This document shows, piece after piece, positions 1 to 9,774 of a stretch of DNA of 64,000 nucleotides. The notes under the pieces are model-generated. The model was given only the letters and a program-made list of their open reading frames with translations. It was not told the origin of the DNA and did no database searches. This DNA comes from Fidelibacterota bacterium (GTDB lineage: Bacteria > Fidelibacterota > Fidelibacteria > Fidelibacterales > Fidelibacteraceae). The stretch is from contig JASGMP010000002.1 of the NCBI GenBank assembly GCA_030156395.1, positions 1 through 64,000 of the forward strand. The letters are read 5' to 3'. The position numbers were made by a program, and so were the translations under genes. Within the stretch, counting starts at the first letter, position 1. The number at the start of each line of letters is the position of its first letter.

Positions 1-106
1 AATTAACTCTTTTTAAAGACAGTACAGACAGGACCATGGTGTATGCGGGAGGACATATAGAATGTTCCGGGTTTGGGTCGTTTGGGTCAGGGATGGTCAA
101 TGGCAC

Positions 107-134
107 ACTGTCGACTGTCGACTGCCGACTATCT
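107..134 (+). repeat. Tandem heptamer array (ACTGYCG type)
   Basis: Four consecutive 7-base units read ACTGTCG, ACTGTCG, ACTGCCG, ACTATCT. The array ends about 60 bases before the DUF1232 start codon. The same heptamer family occurs in reverse complement at 29624-29686, upstream of a minus-strand gene, so in both places the coding strand reads ACTGCCG-ACT. The rest of 1-196 holds no convincing gene. Confidence 0.75.
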
Positions 135-180
135 TTTAATAAACCCCAATCATGATAAACTCTTTTAAAAAAAGTGTATT

Positions 181-189
181 TGTTATAAT
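181..189 (+). promoter_or_regulatory. Putative extended -10 promoter element for the DUF1232 gene
   Basis: TGTTATAAT (181-189) is a perfect extended -10 (TGN-TATAAT). No good -35 is visible around 161-166 (TCTTTT), which extended -10 promoters tolerate. Transcription would start near 196-197, essentially at the ATG at 197, so the mRNA would be leaderless unless translation starts at the ATG at 239. Confidence 0.5.
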
Positions 190-196
190 TTGAGTT

Positions 197-589
197 ATGA
201 ATGTCCGAACACGCGCCGCATATCCGCTGGATGCAACCATGAAAGAGGCTCTGGGTCATATTGCAGGGGGTATTCCAGCGTTGATAAAGCTTCTCTTTCG
301 TTTAATGAAAGACCGGCAAACCCCGGTCCACATTAAAATTTGGTTAGGAGGGACGATACTGTATCTTATTTCGCCCGTGAATTTTTCCTTAAAGCGTTTC
401 AAACGATTCCCTTTAAAAATGATAAATTATCTGGATGACCTGGCACTGGTACTCATTGTCGTACAGAAAATTCTGGATACATGTCCACATGAACTACTGG
501 ATGCCTATTGGGACTATAAAATCCCCATTATTGAATGGAAAGACATGATATACAAGGTTCGTGTAGATTTACAGGATCTCAGACATTAA
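197..589 (+). CDS. DUF1232 (YkvA-like) small membrane-associated protein
   Basis: 130 residues. The core around residues 30-90 has the DUF1232 pattern: Leu-rich helix, LMKDRQTPVHIKIWL, then a hydrophobic stretch ending YLISP, a variable loop, and YLDDLALVLIV. The family is widespread; its members are short proteins with hydrophobic helices and no established biochemical role. The ATG at 197 lacks a clear Shine-Dalgarno site and sits where transcription is predicted to begin; the ATG at 239 (residue 15) is an alternative start that keeps the whole domain. The gene is followed after 16 bases by malQ, with malQ's ribosome site in the gap, so co-transcription is likely, although no functional link is known. 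Confidence 0.75.
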   Translation: MNVRTRAAYPLDATMKEALGHIAGGIPALIKLLFRLMKDRQTPVHIKIWLGGTILYLISPVNFSLKRFKRFPLKMINYLDDLALVLIVVQKILDTCPHELLDAYWDYKIPIIEWKDMIYKVRVDLQDLRH

Positions 590-605
590 ACAACGGAGGC
601 TTTAA

Positions 606-2081
606 TTGAACCGTGTTTTTACCCGATCCAGCGGTGTTCTCATGCATATCACCTCACTGCCCGGTCCATGGGATACCGGTGATTTTGGAAAAGAGGCTTT
701 TCAATTCATCGATAAACTGCATCAGGCACGACAAACCCTTTGGCAAATATTACCCCTTTCCATCCCTGATGCCAACGGGTCTCCTTATGCCAGTATTTCT
801 GCGTTTGCAGGAAATCCCTTATTCATCAACCCGGAACGCCTATTGGAAGAAGGACTTTTACCAAAGGAACGTTATCATGAGATCATGTCTTCAGATCAAC
901 CTGCAGTAAATAAAAAGAAATTATTGCTTCGGGAAGTCCGGCTCCATGCCAGGAATTTTGACAGCACACTGTCTGCCTTTGCCGAGTTTATCGAAAAAAA
1001 CCGTTACTGGCTTATCGATTATGCCCGTTTTAATGTTTTGAAGGAAATCTATCAGAGTAAAGATTGGACTTCTTTTCCGGATGAATATAAATGGCGTCAT
1101 GCCGAAGCCCTTGAAAATCTGGATCAGGAACATCGGGAATCCATACAACAGCTCATGTTTGAACAGTTTTTATTCAACCGGCAGTGGCATCAGATAAAAG
1201 AGTATACCCACGCCCGTCATATACGGATTATCGGGGATATCCCCATCTTCATCTCACATAATTCGGCGGATGTGTGGAGCCATCCTGATTTATTTAAGCT
1301 GGATGATAACGGCCGGCCTTACGTCGTCGCCGGAGTTCCTCCCGATCTTTTCAGCAGCACAGGCCAGCTTTGGGGAAATCCCCATTACCGATGGGACCGG
1401 CTGAAAGAAACGGGATATGCCTGGTGGATTCACCGTTTGGAACATTTGCTGGAATATGTGGACTATATCCGACTGGATCATTTCAGGGGATTTGAAAGTG
1501 TTTGGGAAATCAAGGCCGGCGAAACCACGGCCCAAAAGGGAAACTGGGTCCCCAGTGCAGGCCATGAATTTTTCCATTATCTTCGCGAACACTTGGGGAT
1601 ATTGCCCATCATCGCTGAAGATTTGGGAGTGATTACCGAAGCGGTGAGAAAGCTCCGGGATGATTTTGAATTTCCCGGCATGAAAATTCTTCAGTTTGCC
1701 TTTGACAGCGACGATAATCCCTTTTTACCGGAAAATTTTGATACGGACCTTTGCATCGTCTATACCGGGACCCATGACAACAATACAACTCTGGGATGGT
1801 TTCGTCAAGATGCATCACCCGAAGAAAAAAAACGTTGTCTTCAACGCTTGAAATGTGATCCTGACGATGTTCCGTGGCATATGATCCGTTACGGCATGGA
1901 ATCCAGAGCTGTATGGATGGTGACGCCCATTCAGGATATCCTTGAACTGGATGAAAAGGCCCGGATGAACTTTCCCGGAACGACAAAGGGAAACTGGACA
2001 TGGCGGGTGGATATGACCCTTTTTAATGAAAGCCGGATTGACAGATTAAAAAAGCTGACTGAAAAAACAAATCGGATATAA
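606..2081 (+). CDS. malQ: 4-alpha-glucanotransferase (amylomaltase, GH77)
   Basis: 491 residues, normal GH77 length. It transfers alpha-1,4-glucan segments between oligosaccharides or to glucose and acts in the cytoplasm in glycogen or maltodextrin turnover. Family landmarks are in order: NGSPYASISAFAGNP near residue 60, GDIPIFISHNSADVW near 210, nucleophile Asp291 in IRLDHFRG, acid/base Glu338 in IIAEDLG and Asp391 in GTHDN. These match the spacing of the Thermus enzyme catalytic triad. The start is a TTG at 606 preceded by GGAGG with correct spacing; the ATG-like alternatives lie inside the conserved N-terminus. The C-terminus ends in the usual FPGTTKGNW block. It converges with the GNAT gene, leaving one base between the stops. 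Confidence 0.96.
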   Translation: MNRVFTRSSGVLMHITSLPGPWDTGDFGKEAFQFIDKLHQARQTLWQILPLSIPDANGSPYASISAFAGNPLFINPERLLEEGLLPKERYHEIMSSDQPAVNKKKLLLREVRLHARNFDSTLSAFAEFIEKNRYWLIDYARFNVLKEIYQSKDWTSFPDEYKWRHAEALENLDQEHRESIQQLMFEQFLFNRQWHQIKEYTHARHIRIIGDIPIFISHNSADVWSHPDLFKLDDNGRPYVVAGVPPDLFSSTGQLWGNPHYRWDRLKETGYAWWIHRLEHLLEYVDYIRLDHFRGFESVWEIKAGETTAQKGNWVPSAGHEFFHYLREHLGILPIIAEDLGVITEAVRKLRDDFEFPGMKILQFAFDSDDNPFLPENFDTDLCIVYTGTHDNNTTLGWFRQDASPEEKKRCLQRLKCDPDDVPWHMIRYGMESRAVWMVTPIQDILELDEKARMNFPGTTKGNWTWRVDMTLFNESRIDRLKKLTEKTNRI

Positions 2082-2082
2082 C

Positions 2083-2658
2083 TTACCGGATCTTTCTCCG
2101 GTAGTACCAATAGTCCACACCCTGGTTTTGCCAGTTAGTGAAACGCTTAATTTTTTCGCAGTCCGGAAACAGGTGTGCCAGAACCTCTTCCCTTTCATGT
2201 CCTGTGATATAATGGAAACCATTTCCGGATAACCAGTTTGAAAAAAGGCGAATTAAAACCCGGGCATAATTTTGCCGGGCATATTTGGGATGAATAAAAA
2301 ACGAATGGATGTACACCGTATCGCCCATTCCCCAGTGTGTATCACATTTCACCCAGCTTTCCTTATTCAGGGATTCCAAGGTGATTCCAACAATATAGGC
2401 AACGGGTATGCCTTCATGACGGGCTATAACGGGGAAAGTTTTGGGATAATGGAAGTATTTCCTGACAGATGTGGCATTGAACCGGCCGTGCTTGTCCGGA
2501 TCGCCCTCCTGGAGAGCTGAAAGACTGATAATAGCCCGGGCATCCCTGTCATCAAGCTGGCGAACCAGTTCCAATTGAAATCCGTCCGGAGTTTTGGCCA
2601 GGATATCCACGCGGGATGTTTCTTCCTGCTGAAAAAGCGATTCAGTGTCTCCGTTCAT
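2083..2658 (-). CDS. Putative GNAT-family N-acetyltransferase
   Basis: 191 residues. Residues about 90-165 resemble a GNAT fold: a strand with IPVAYIVGITLES, a strand with TVYIHSFFIHPKYARQNYARVLI standing where the acetyl-CoA loop (Q/RxxGxG/A) and following helix lie, and a final strand with the HxxV-like segment FHYITGHERE. The pyrophosphate loop is imperfect (YARQNYA), so acetyl-CoA binding is inferred. The substrate is unknown; the early text RDARAIISLSALQEGD is typical of an N-terminal GNAT helix. It stands alone on the minus strand between malQ and hflK, sharing a divergent intergenic region with hflK. Rival reading: an acyltransferase-like protein without activity. Confidence 0.6.
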   Translation of the reverse strand: MNGDTESLFQQEETSRVDILAKTPDGFQLELVRQLDDRDARAIISLSALQEGDPDKHGRFNATSVRKYFHYPKTFPVIARHEGIPVAYIVGITLESLNKESWVKCDTHWGMGDTVYIHSFFIHPKYARQNYARVLIRLFSNWLSGNGFHYITGHEREEVLAHLFPDCEKIKRFTNWQNQGVDYWYYRRKIR

Positions 2659-2821
2659 GTCCTAAATATAATACTCCCAATTCTGAATGAACAATTTCTT
2701 TCCTCCTCCCGGGAAATTATTTAGGATAATCTGTCTCAAGGTGATACAATAGTAGATTTATAGCCAATCTTCTCATACATTACCATGTTATGGAAATAAA
2801 AAAACGACAGGAGAAAGAATC

Positions 2822-3787
2822 ATGAGTCAGAATGATGTACTCCGTTCTTTTACGGATCAATTAAAAATCAATCCAAGAATGATCAAAAGTTTTGTGATTC
2901 TTGTGATTGTCCTTCTGCTGCTTTTCACATCCTGGTTTACGGTGGGTGCAGAAGAAGTAGGGGTTATTGTTCGTCTTGGGAAATTCAGCCGAACGGTGAA
3001 TCCCGGGTTGCATTTTAAAATCCCCTTTGGTGTGGAAAAAGTTTTCAAAGTACCTGTTCAGCGCCAGTTAAAAGAGGAGTTTGGTTTTCGGACTCTTTCT
3101 CCGGGTGTACGGTCCACCTATGACACCCGGAATTATGAAGATGAAAGCGTTATGCTTACCGGTGATTTGAATGTAGCGGTCGTAGAATGGACGGTTCAAT
3201 ACCGGATCGATGATCCGTACAAATATCTGTTCAGAATCCGGAATGCCCGAAGTGCCCTGAGAGATATGACTGAAGCCACCATGCGGGAAGTCATCGGAAA
3301 CCGGACTGTTGCCGAAATTTTAACCATCGGCAGGGCCGAAGTTGCCAGTACTGTTAAAGTGGAACTGCAAAAAATGGCAAACAAATACGAAACCGGTTAC
3401 AGGATTGATCAGGTGGTTCTGCAGAATGTAACCCCTCCGGAACCGGTAAGACCTTCATTTAATGAGGTGAATGAAGCCCAACAGGATCGTGAAAAACTTA
3501 TTAACCAGGCAAAATCAGAATATAACCGGGTCATTCCGAGGGCAAAGGGAGAGGCTCAGCAAACCATCCAAGAAGCTGAAGGGTATGCTTTAAACCGGGT
3601 GAATACAGCAAAGGGACAAGTAGCCATGTTCAGTGCTGTTTTTGAGGAATACCGAAAAGCACCGGATGTAACCCGTCAGCGCATCTATCTGGAAACGATG
3701 AACGAAATCCTGCCAAAACTGGGTAAGAAATTTGTCATCGATGAGAGTGTCTCCGGCATTTTACCCCTGCTGAACCTCGATAAATAA
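2822..3787 (+). CDS. hflK: HflK, SPFH/band-7 membrane protein of the FtsH modulator complex
   Basis: 321 residues. A single transmembrane helix (about 22-41) is followed by a band-7/SPFH domain beginning EEVGVIVRLGKFSRTVNPGLHFKIPFG, with the HflK-type stretch PYKYLFRIRNARSALRDMTEATMREVIG. A long helical region rich in Glu/Lys/Ala follows (about 215-290). In characterised bacteria HflK and HflC form a large cage around FtsH and restrain its proteolysis; most of the protein is periplasmic. The ATG at 2822 follows AGGAGA. A TGATACAAT box at 2742-2750 is a plausible extended -10. hflC follows after 23 bases. No ftsH is present in this window. Confidence 0.93.
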   Translation: MSQNDVLRSFTDQLKINPRMIKSFVILVIVLLLLFTSWFTVGAEEVGVIVRLGKFSRTVNPGLHFKIPFGVEKVFKVPVQRQLKEEFGFRTLSPGVRSTYDTRNYEDESVMLTGDLNVAVVEWTVQYRIDDPYKYLFRIRNARSALRDMTEATMREVIGNRTVAEILTIGRAEVASTVKVELQKMANKYETGYRIDQVVLQNVTPPEPVRPSFNEVNEAQQDREKLINQAKSEYNRVIPRAKGEAQQTIQEAEGYALNRVNTAKGQVAMFSAVFEEYRKAPDVTRQRIYLETMNEILPKLGKKFVIDESVSGILPLLNLDK

Positions 3788-3810
3788 GTGGAAAAATAGG
3801 AGATAAAACC

Positions 3811-4749
3811 ATGAAAAAAATACTTTTTATCATATTATTGATCATCATTGGCGTGGGTTTGTATTCATCCATTTTTATTGTGAATGAAACCGAGCAGGTG
3901 ATAAAAACCCGTTTTGGTAAACCCATTGGATCAGCCATTACCAACCCGGGTGTCCACTTTAAAATTCCCATTCTTGATGTCCTGCACTATTTTGACAAAC
4001 GGTATCTTGAGTGGGACGGCCGTCCGAACCAGATTCCCACGAAAGACAAACGGTTTATCTGGGTGGATACCTATGCCCGCTGGCATATCACCGACCCCCT
4101 GAAATTTTACCAACGTTTGTATAATGAACAGGGAGCCCATTCCCGTCTGGACGATATTATTGACGGAGAAACACGAAATGCCGTCGCTTCTCATGACCTG
4201 ATTGAAATCGTCCGGAAAAGTAACCGGGAATCTATGATAGATTCGACGGCTTTGGACGAAATTATTAAACTGGAAGAAATTGATGTAGGCCGGGAAAAAA
4301 TTGGGGATATGATTTTAGAAAATTCCCAAAAACGCTGTGCTGATCTGGGGATTGAAATCCTGGACTTTGAATTCAAGCGCATCAACTACGTTCAAGAAGT
4401 TCAGGAAAAGGTCTTTGAACGGATGATATCCGAACGGAAACGGATTGCAGACCGTTACCGGAGTGAGGGCCAGGGTGAAGCATCCCGCATAGAAGGTGAG
4501 AGAGAACGTGAACTTCTCAGGATCCGTTCCGAAGCCTATCGCACAGCCCAGGAAATCAAGGGAAAAGCCGACGCTGAAGCAACAGCTATCTACAATCAGG
4601 CCTATAACCAATCTAGTGAAAGCCGGGATTTTTACCAGTTTATGAAAACCATGGAAACCTACCTGACTACCATTGACAGCACGACAACGGTCATGCTATC
4701 AACAGATGGCGATTTCTATAAATATCTGAAAAGTACCGGAGATATGTAA
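3811..4749 (+). CDS. hflC: HflC, SPFH/band-7 partner of HflK
   Basis: 312 residues. An N-terminal membrane helix (about 4-24, IIIGVGLYSSIFIVNE) is followed by an SPFH domain with ETEQVIKTRFGKPI and the HflC-type block RFIWVDTYARWHITDPLKFYQ. Next comes a helical segment with the hallmark ERKRIADRYRSEGQGEASRIEGE, and then a short C-terminus. It starts at ATG 3811 behind AGGAGAT, 23 bases after hflK, and the pair is clearly one transcription unit. The role is shared with HflK: a membrane scaffold limiting FtsH access to substrates. Nothing unusual is seen in length or domain order. Confidence 0.93.
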   Translation: MKKILFIILLIIIGVGLYSSIFIVNETEQVIKTRFGKPIGSAITNPGVHFKIPILDVLHYFDKRYLEWDGRPNQIPTKDKRFIWVDTYARWHITDPLKFYQRLYNEQGAHSRLDDIIDGETRNAVASHDLIEIVRKSNRESMIDSTALDEIIKLEEIDVGREKIGDMILENSQKRCADLGIEILDFEFKRINYVQEVQEKVFERMISERKRIADRYRSEGQGEASRIEGERERELLRIRSEAYRTAQEIKGKADAEATAIYNQAYNQSSESRDFYQFMKTMETYLTTIDSTTTVMLSTDGDFYKYLKSTGDM

Positions 4750-4772
4750 CCCTCTGTTTTTTTACCAATCAT

Positions 4773-4789
4773 ATGTTCATAATGAACAT
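4773..4789. promoter_or_regulatory. Perfect inverted repeat upstream of the peroxiredoxin gene (possible operator)
   Basis: ATGTTCAT-A-ATGAACAT: two perfect 8-base arms about one central base, 25 bases upstream of the peroxiredoxin ATG and 24 bases after the hflC stop. Size and symmetry fit a dimeric repressor or activator site, such as the Fur/PerR class, which uses inverted repeats with a one-base centre. The sequence is not the Bacillus PerR box, so the regulator is unassigned. It overlaps a TTGACA (4789-4794), which is too close to the gene to be its -35. Confidence 0.5.
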
Positions 4790-4813
4790 TGACAAAAAAA
4801 TGAAAGGGTAATT

Positions 4814-5470
4814 ATGAATGAAGAAATCAAACAGGAAGCCGTCGTAGGTTTACCGCAATTAAATAAACCTGCACCACAGTTTACGGCTGTCACAACACAT
4901 GGAATATTGAGTCTGTCGGATTTCAAAGGAAAGTGGGTCATCCTTTTTTCCCATCCGGCGGATTTTACGCCCGTTTGTACCACAGAGTTTATTGCCTTTG
5001 CCAAAAAATATGATGAGTTTGTTAAACTGAACACACAGGTGATCGGACTCAGTATCGATAGTATTTTTTCCCATATTGCCTGGGTCCGGAATATCGAACA
5101 GAATTTTGGTGTAAAAATTCCTTTCCCCATCATTGAAGACCTGAAAATGGAGGTGGCTAAAAAATACGGTATGATTCAACCGGATGCTTCAGACACTCAG
5201 GCCGTCCGTGCCGTTTTCTTCATTGATCCGGAACAGAAACTCCGGGCCATGGTTTACTACCCCCTCTCCAACGGACGTAGCATTGATGAATTTATCCGGC
5301 TTCTGCAGGCACTTCAAACATCTGATAAATACGGCATCGCCACACCCGAAAATTGGAAACCGGGAGAAAAGGTAATCGTTCCGACACCGAAAACTCAAAA
5401 AGATGCTGAAAAACGACTGACGGAAAACTATGAGATTATCGACTGGTACTTCAGTAAAAAAGAGATCTGA
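4814..5470 (+). CDS. 1-Cys (Prx6-type) peroxiredoxin
   Basis: 218 residues. It reduces hydrogen peroxide and organic peroxides in the cytoplasm using a peroxidatic cysteine. That residue is Cys55 in FSHPADFTPVCTTEF, the PxxxTxxC signature in its Prx6 form. This is the only cysteine in the protein, so there is no resolving Cys and an external thiol or protein must complete the cycle. The C-terminal half (YPLSNGRSIDEFIRLLQALQ, then the WKPGEKVIVP arm) is the Prx6-subfamily extension that forms the dimer. The ATG at 4814 follows GAAAGG. It is preceded by a palindrome (4773-4789) and followed by an intrinsic terminator (5491-5518), so it looks like a single regulated gene. Confidence 0.93.
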   Translation: MNEEIKQEAVVGLPQLNKPAPQFTAVTTHGILSLSDFKGKWVILFSHPADFTPVCTTEFIAFAKKYDEFVKLNTQVIGLSIDSIFSHIAWVRNIEQNFGVKIPFPIIEDLKMEVAKKYGMIQPDASDTQAVRAVFFIDPEQKLRAMVYYPLSNGRSIDEFIRLLQALQTSDKYGIATPENWKPGEKVIVPTPKTQKDAEKRLTENYEIIDWYFSKKEI

Positions 5471-5490
5471 CAAGCACAAAATCATATTTT

Positions 5491-5518
5491 AAAAGGGAGC
5501 AATCGCTCCCTTTTTTTA
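5491..5518 (+). terminator. Rho-independent terminator after the peroxiredoxin gene
   Basis: GGGAGC-AATC-GCTCCC (5495-5510) followed by seven T; flanking A and T runs extend the stem. It lies 20 bases after the stop codon. Confidence 0.93.
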
Positions 5519-5571
5519 TTGCCTGAAAAGTTTTTCCCTCTGCAGTTTTCATACGGAATCAGGAGGGAAGT

Positions 5572-6274
5572 GTGAATCCGTTCATCTTATTCGGACAGGA
5601 ACATCTGAGTGCGATTGGATTGATTAACCTGACCTCCATTTTTATTACGGTTTATGTTAAAAAACATGTTCCGGAAGAGAAGGAATCTTATATCCGGCTT
5701 GTGTTGGAAATCCTGATTTGGGGACAGGAAATCGCCCTAAATGTGTACCGGGTTATTTACCGGGAGTGGAATTTATCCAGCAACCTGTCGTTTCATCTGT
5801 GCGGTTTTGCCATTTTGATGCTTTTTGTCATGCAGTATAAAAAATCTTATGCTCTATTTGAAATATTATACTTCTGAGGACTGGCAGAAGCAAGCCAGGT
5901 CTTACTTACCCCAAATATTGATGTGGGAATACCCTATTTCTTTGTATCCCATGGGTTGATTGTCTTTACCATCATTTATGCCCCTGTGGCCTGGAATTAT
6001 CTGCCAACGCTTCGCTCCCTGGCAAAAGCATGGGTACTTATCCTGTTGCTTCTCATTCTCATTGGGCTCATTAATATACTGACTCATAGTAACTACTTCT
6101 CATAGCCCATAAGGCGGAAACGGCCTCTGTCCTGGATTATTTCAGCCCCTAGCCCTTTTATCTTTTCCCCATGATATCGGCGCCATGGGCGTGATCATGT
6201 TTCTCGTGGTCTACATTCCCGTTGGCTTCCTGAAACAGAAAAGAAAAAAGGTTTTGACGCCTGATAAATTATAA
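5572..6274 (+). pseudogene. Decayed TIGR02206/YwaF-like integral membrane protein
   Basis: Translation from the GTG at 5572 (strong AGGAGGG upstream) gives a membrane protein with the family's opening FGQEHL, then LEILIWGQEIALNVYR and LSFHLCGFA. Reading continues past an in-frame TGA (5875-5877) exactly where relatives have the Trp of YFWGLAG, and the same frame runs on through TPNIDVGIPYF-FVSHGL to NILTHSNY. A one-base frameshift then occurs near 6095-6100, after which the text AHKAETASVLDYFSP-stop-PFYL matches the family's HKPxxxSxLDxxGPWPWY. That stop (TAG) again replaces a Trp. A second frameshift near 6170 is needed for the C-terminal helix GVIMFLVVYIPVGF and final stop at 6272-6274. Two nonsense changes and two indels make this a genuine pseudogene rather than one sequencing error. 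Confidence 0.82.
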
Positions 6275-6286
6275 TTGTTATATTTA

Positions 6287-7622
<1,336 letters not shown>

Positions 7623-7952
7623 ATGTCCCGCAGAACACAACAAAAACTCACACCACAACTTGTCATCAAGTTACTGGTGCTTCTCATAATCATAGCCGTA
7701 GTCTCCCTGATCCTGGGAGATTACGGCTTCTATACCTATTACAAAACGCTTCAACAGGAAAAAGCCGCGCGTCAGGAACAGGAATATTTAAGAGCTCTGG
7801 AACAGGAAAAGGCCCGTGAGCGGGACCGCCTGGAAAATGATTTACAGTATCTTGAAAAAATCGCCCGGGAAAAATACCGCATGTCTGAAAAAGGGGAAAT
7901 TGTTTACCGGGTGATTGAAAAAAAACCGGTTAAACCCCAGGACAAGCCATAA
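7623..7952 (+). CDS. FtsB/DivIC-family septum formation initiator
   Basis: 109 residues. A basic N-terminus is followed by one transmembrane helix (about 17-37), a coiled coil rich in Glu/Arg/Leu (about 42-80) and the family's closing block EKIAREKYRMSEKGEIVYRV, which matches ARxxY/F-xxxxPGE in FtsB and DivIC. These bitopic proteins join FtsL and FtsQ/DivIB in the divisome. The ATG at 7623 immediately follows the eno stop, and adjacency of eno with ftsB is common in bacteria, which supports the call. Which of ftsB or divIC is the better name cannot be decided here. Confidence 0.87.
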   Translation: MSRRTQQKLTPQLVIKLLVLLIIIAVVSLILGDYGFYTYYKTLQQEKAARQEQEYLRALEQEKARERDRLENDLQYLEKIAREKYRMSEKGEIVYRVIEKKPVKPQDKP

Positions 7953-7985
7953 TCCCATTCTCTCATCCAATGTCGACAGGTATAT

Positions 7986-9767
7986 TTGGATATGAAAATC
8001 CCCCCAACATGGTGCCGAATCATCGCATATCTTTTTGCCCTGACCCGGCTAAGTATGGCTGCCGATACCACTTCTGTCCGCCTTTATCAATTGAACCACT
8101 ATTATACATTGAATGCCTTTTCCCGTTTAGATATGAATACCCCCCATTTTCTCATCCGGGCGAATTACCAAAACAGCAGCAATGTGTATAAAAAGCCTGG
8201 AGATCCCACACGCATCAAGCAGGAAAATGCACTGGAAACCCGTTTTCTCTATAAACAAAATCCCCTCTTTTTCATCGGTCCCTCCTTTCGGGGATATTGC
8301 TTATCCGATGAACAACACAGCTCCGAAAACGACTATACCAATAGCCGTATCGGAATGTCCGGTTTGTTTCAGAAAACGCTTTCACTGTCCGGAAATGCCG
8401 GACTGTTTCAGGAAAAACGCCGGGGGATTCAGGATGTGGGGTGGTATTCCGCTCTGGAACTCCTCCGCGAAAACCAACAAAACATGCTTACTCCCACTAT
8501 ACGCTTTCAATATGATAAAACTCCGCACCGTGTAAATTATACCACAGACAATATCCTGCAATTCAAAACGGCTTTTATTGAGGATATTTTCAATAACCTG
8601 AACCTTCATTTTAAAGAAACCCGAAGAGAATATTTTGTCAATCCGTCCGATTTATCCCGGACTGAAATACGTACTACCAGCACGCGGCAGGTTCAGGATA
8701 AGTTCTCATATATTTTCCCATGGAAGATCCGGTTTTTATATAACGTCCGCTTTTCCTCCACAACAGACAAACTGGATTTCTACCTGTCCGACAGTTCAGC
8801 AACCCGAAAGCGGGACAGCTACCAGTTACACAATCAATTTGTACTTACGAAAAAACAGGGCAATCTGAATGTGAAGGGTGAATTCACCCTGGATCAAAAC
8901 CAGGACCAATCCTCGGCCGACCGGGATGAGATTAGGGTTCCTGCTGATTATAAATACGCTCGGAAAACCATCAACACGCAGGCATCTTATACACTGAGTA
9001 CAAACGACAGCCTTTTGTTTCGGTATCAGGTGTCATTGCTGCATTTTGATACTCCCGACAGCAATAACACGGATGACCGGGATGAACTCAGTTACGTGGT
9101 GAATCCCCAACTAAGCCTTCGTTTATCCCCCTATATCCGCTGGAACCTGTCCGGTCAAATGTATCTTCATCATCTGATCTACCTTCATGCAGGCCGTTCC
9201 GGGCAAAACCACTGGAACCGGGTTTATTCCCTCCGATCTCATCTGAACCTGGCTATTCCGGCACGGCTGATCTGGTCATCCACCCAAAGCCTGAGTTCCA
9301 ATTATTTTGTCTATGATTTTGAAGATTCCGCTTTTGTCAATGTCAGCAGCCAAATTTTTCGTTCCTTGTATATGGATCAGAATGTAGATTATTTTTTCAC
9401 ATCTAGCTGGGGAATATCCCTGCGACTCAGCGGACGGTTTGAAGACGACGGAGCACTGAACTGGAGCCGTTTCATTCAGGATAAAAACTCGGAACGAATA
9501 CAGGTCAATCAAGAATATTTAATCTCATACCGGAAGGGAGCTTTTAAAATTTCCGGAGGTCCTGTATTTTCAAAACGGTGGTTTTACCAAAAAGGACCGG
9601 ACGACCAATGGTCGCTCATCCATTATGTTTACCGTCGGGGAATGACCGGGGAATTTCTATTTCACCGAAATGTGCGGTTTAAATATACGTTGGAAGCCAT
9701 CCGGCAAAGTGGGCAGAAAAAAGTATACAATCAAAACGGATTTCTCCAAATACATTTTATATTATGA
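7986..9767 (+). CDS. Putative outer-membrane beta-barrel protein, unrecognised
   Basis: About 593 residues from a TTG at 7986 (AGG six bases upstream) or 591 from the ATG at 7992; I cannot separate these. Residues 1-25 are an export signal (PPTWCRIIAYLFALTRLSMA, then AADTT). The rest is dense in alternating aromatic/hydrophobic and polar residues with repeated two-strand patterns (for example IRFLYNVRFSSTTDKLDFYLSD) and ends in the aliphatic/aromatic strand LQIHFIL, as expected of a barrel recognised by BamA. No domain family is recognised. The gene follows the FtsB-like gene by 33 bases and precedes the YgjV-like gene by seven. Function unknown. Confidence 0.6.
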   Translation: MDMKIPPTWCRIIAYLFALTRLSMAADTTSVRLYQLNHYYTLNAFSRLDMNTPHFLIRANYQNSSNVYKKPGDPTRIKQENALETRFLYKQNPLFFIGPSFRGYCLSDEQHSSENDYTNSRIGMSGLFQKTLSLSGNAGLFQEKRRGIQDVGWYSALELLRENQQNMLTPTIRFQYDKTPHRVNYTTDNILQFKTAFIEDIFNNLNLHFKETRREYFVNPSDLSRTEIRTTSTRQVQDKFSYIFPWKIRFLYNVRFSSTTDKLDFYLSDSSATRKRDSYQLHNQFVLTKKQGNLNVKGEFTLDQNQDQSSADRDEIRVPADYKYARKTINTQASYTLSTNDSLLFRYQVSLLHFDTPDSNNTDDRDELSYVVNPQLSLRLSPYIRWNLSGQMYLHHLIYLHAGRSGQNHWNRVYSLRSHLNLAIPARLIWSSTQSLSSNYFVYDFEDSAFVNVSSQIFRSLYMDQNVDYFFTSSWGISLRLSGRFEDDGALNWSRFIQDKNSERIQVNQEYLISYRKGAFKISGGPVFSKRWFYQKGPDDQWSLIHYVYRRGMTGEFLFHRNVRFKYTLEAIRQSGQKKVYNQNGFLQIHFIL

Positions 9768-9774
9768 GGATTTT

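Noticed and set aside
2094-2113. ACCGGA...TCCGGT hairpin as terminator for malQ
   Set aside because: No T tract, and it lies within the convergent GNAT coding sequence.
5875-5877. In-frame TGA as selenocysteine or recoded Trp
   Set aside because: A TAG and two frameshifts occur in the same gene, and no SECIS-like hairpin follows; ordinary decay explains all.
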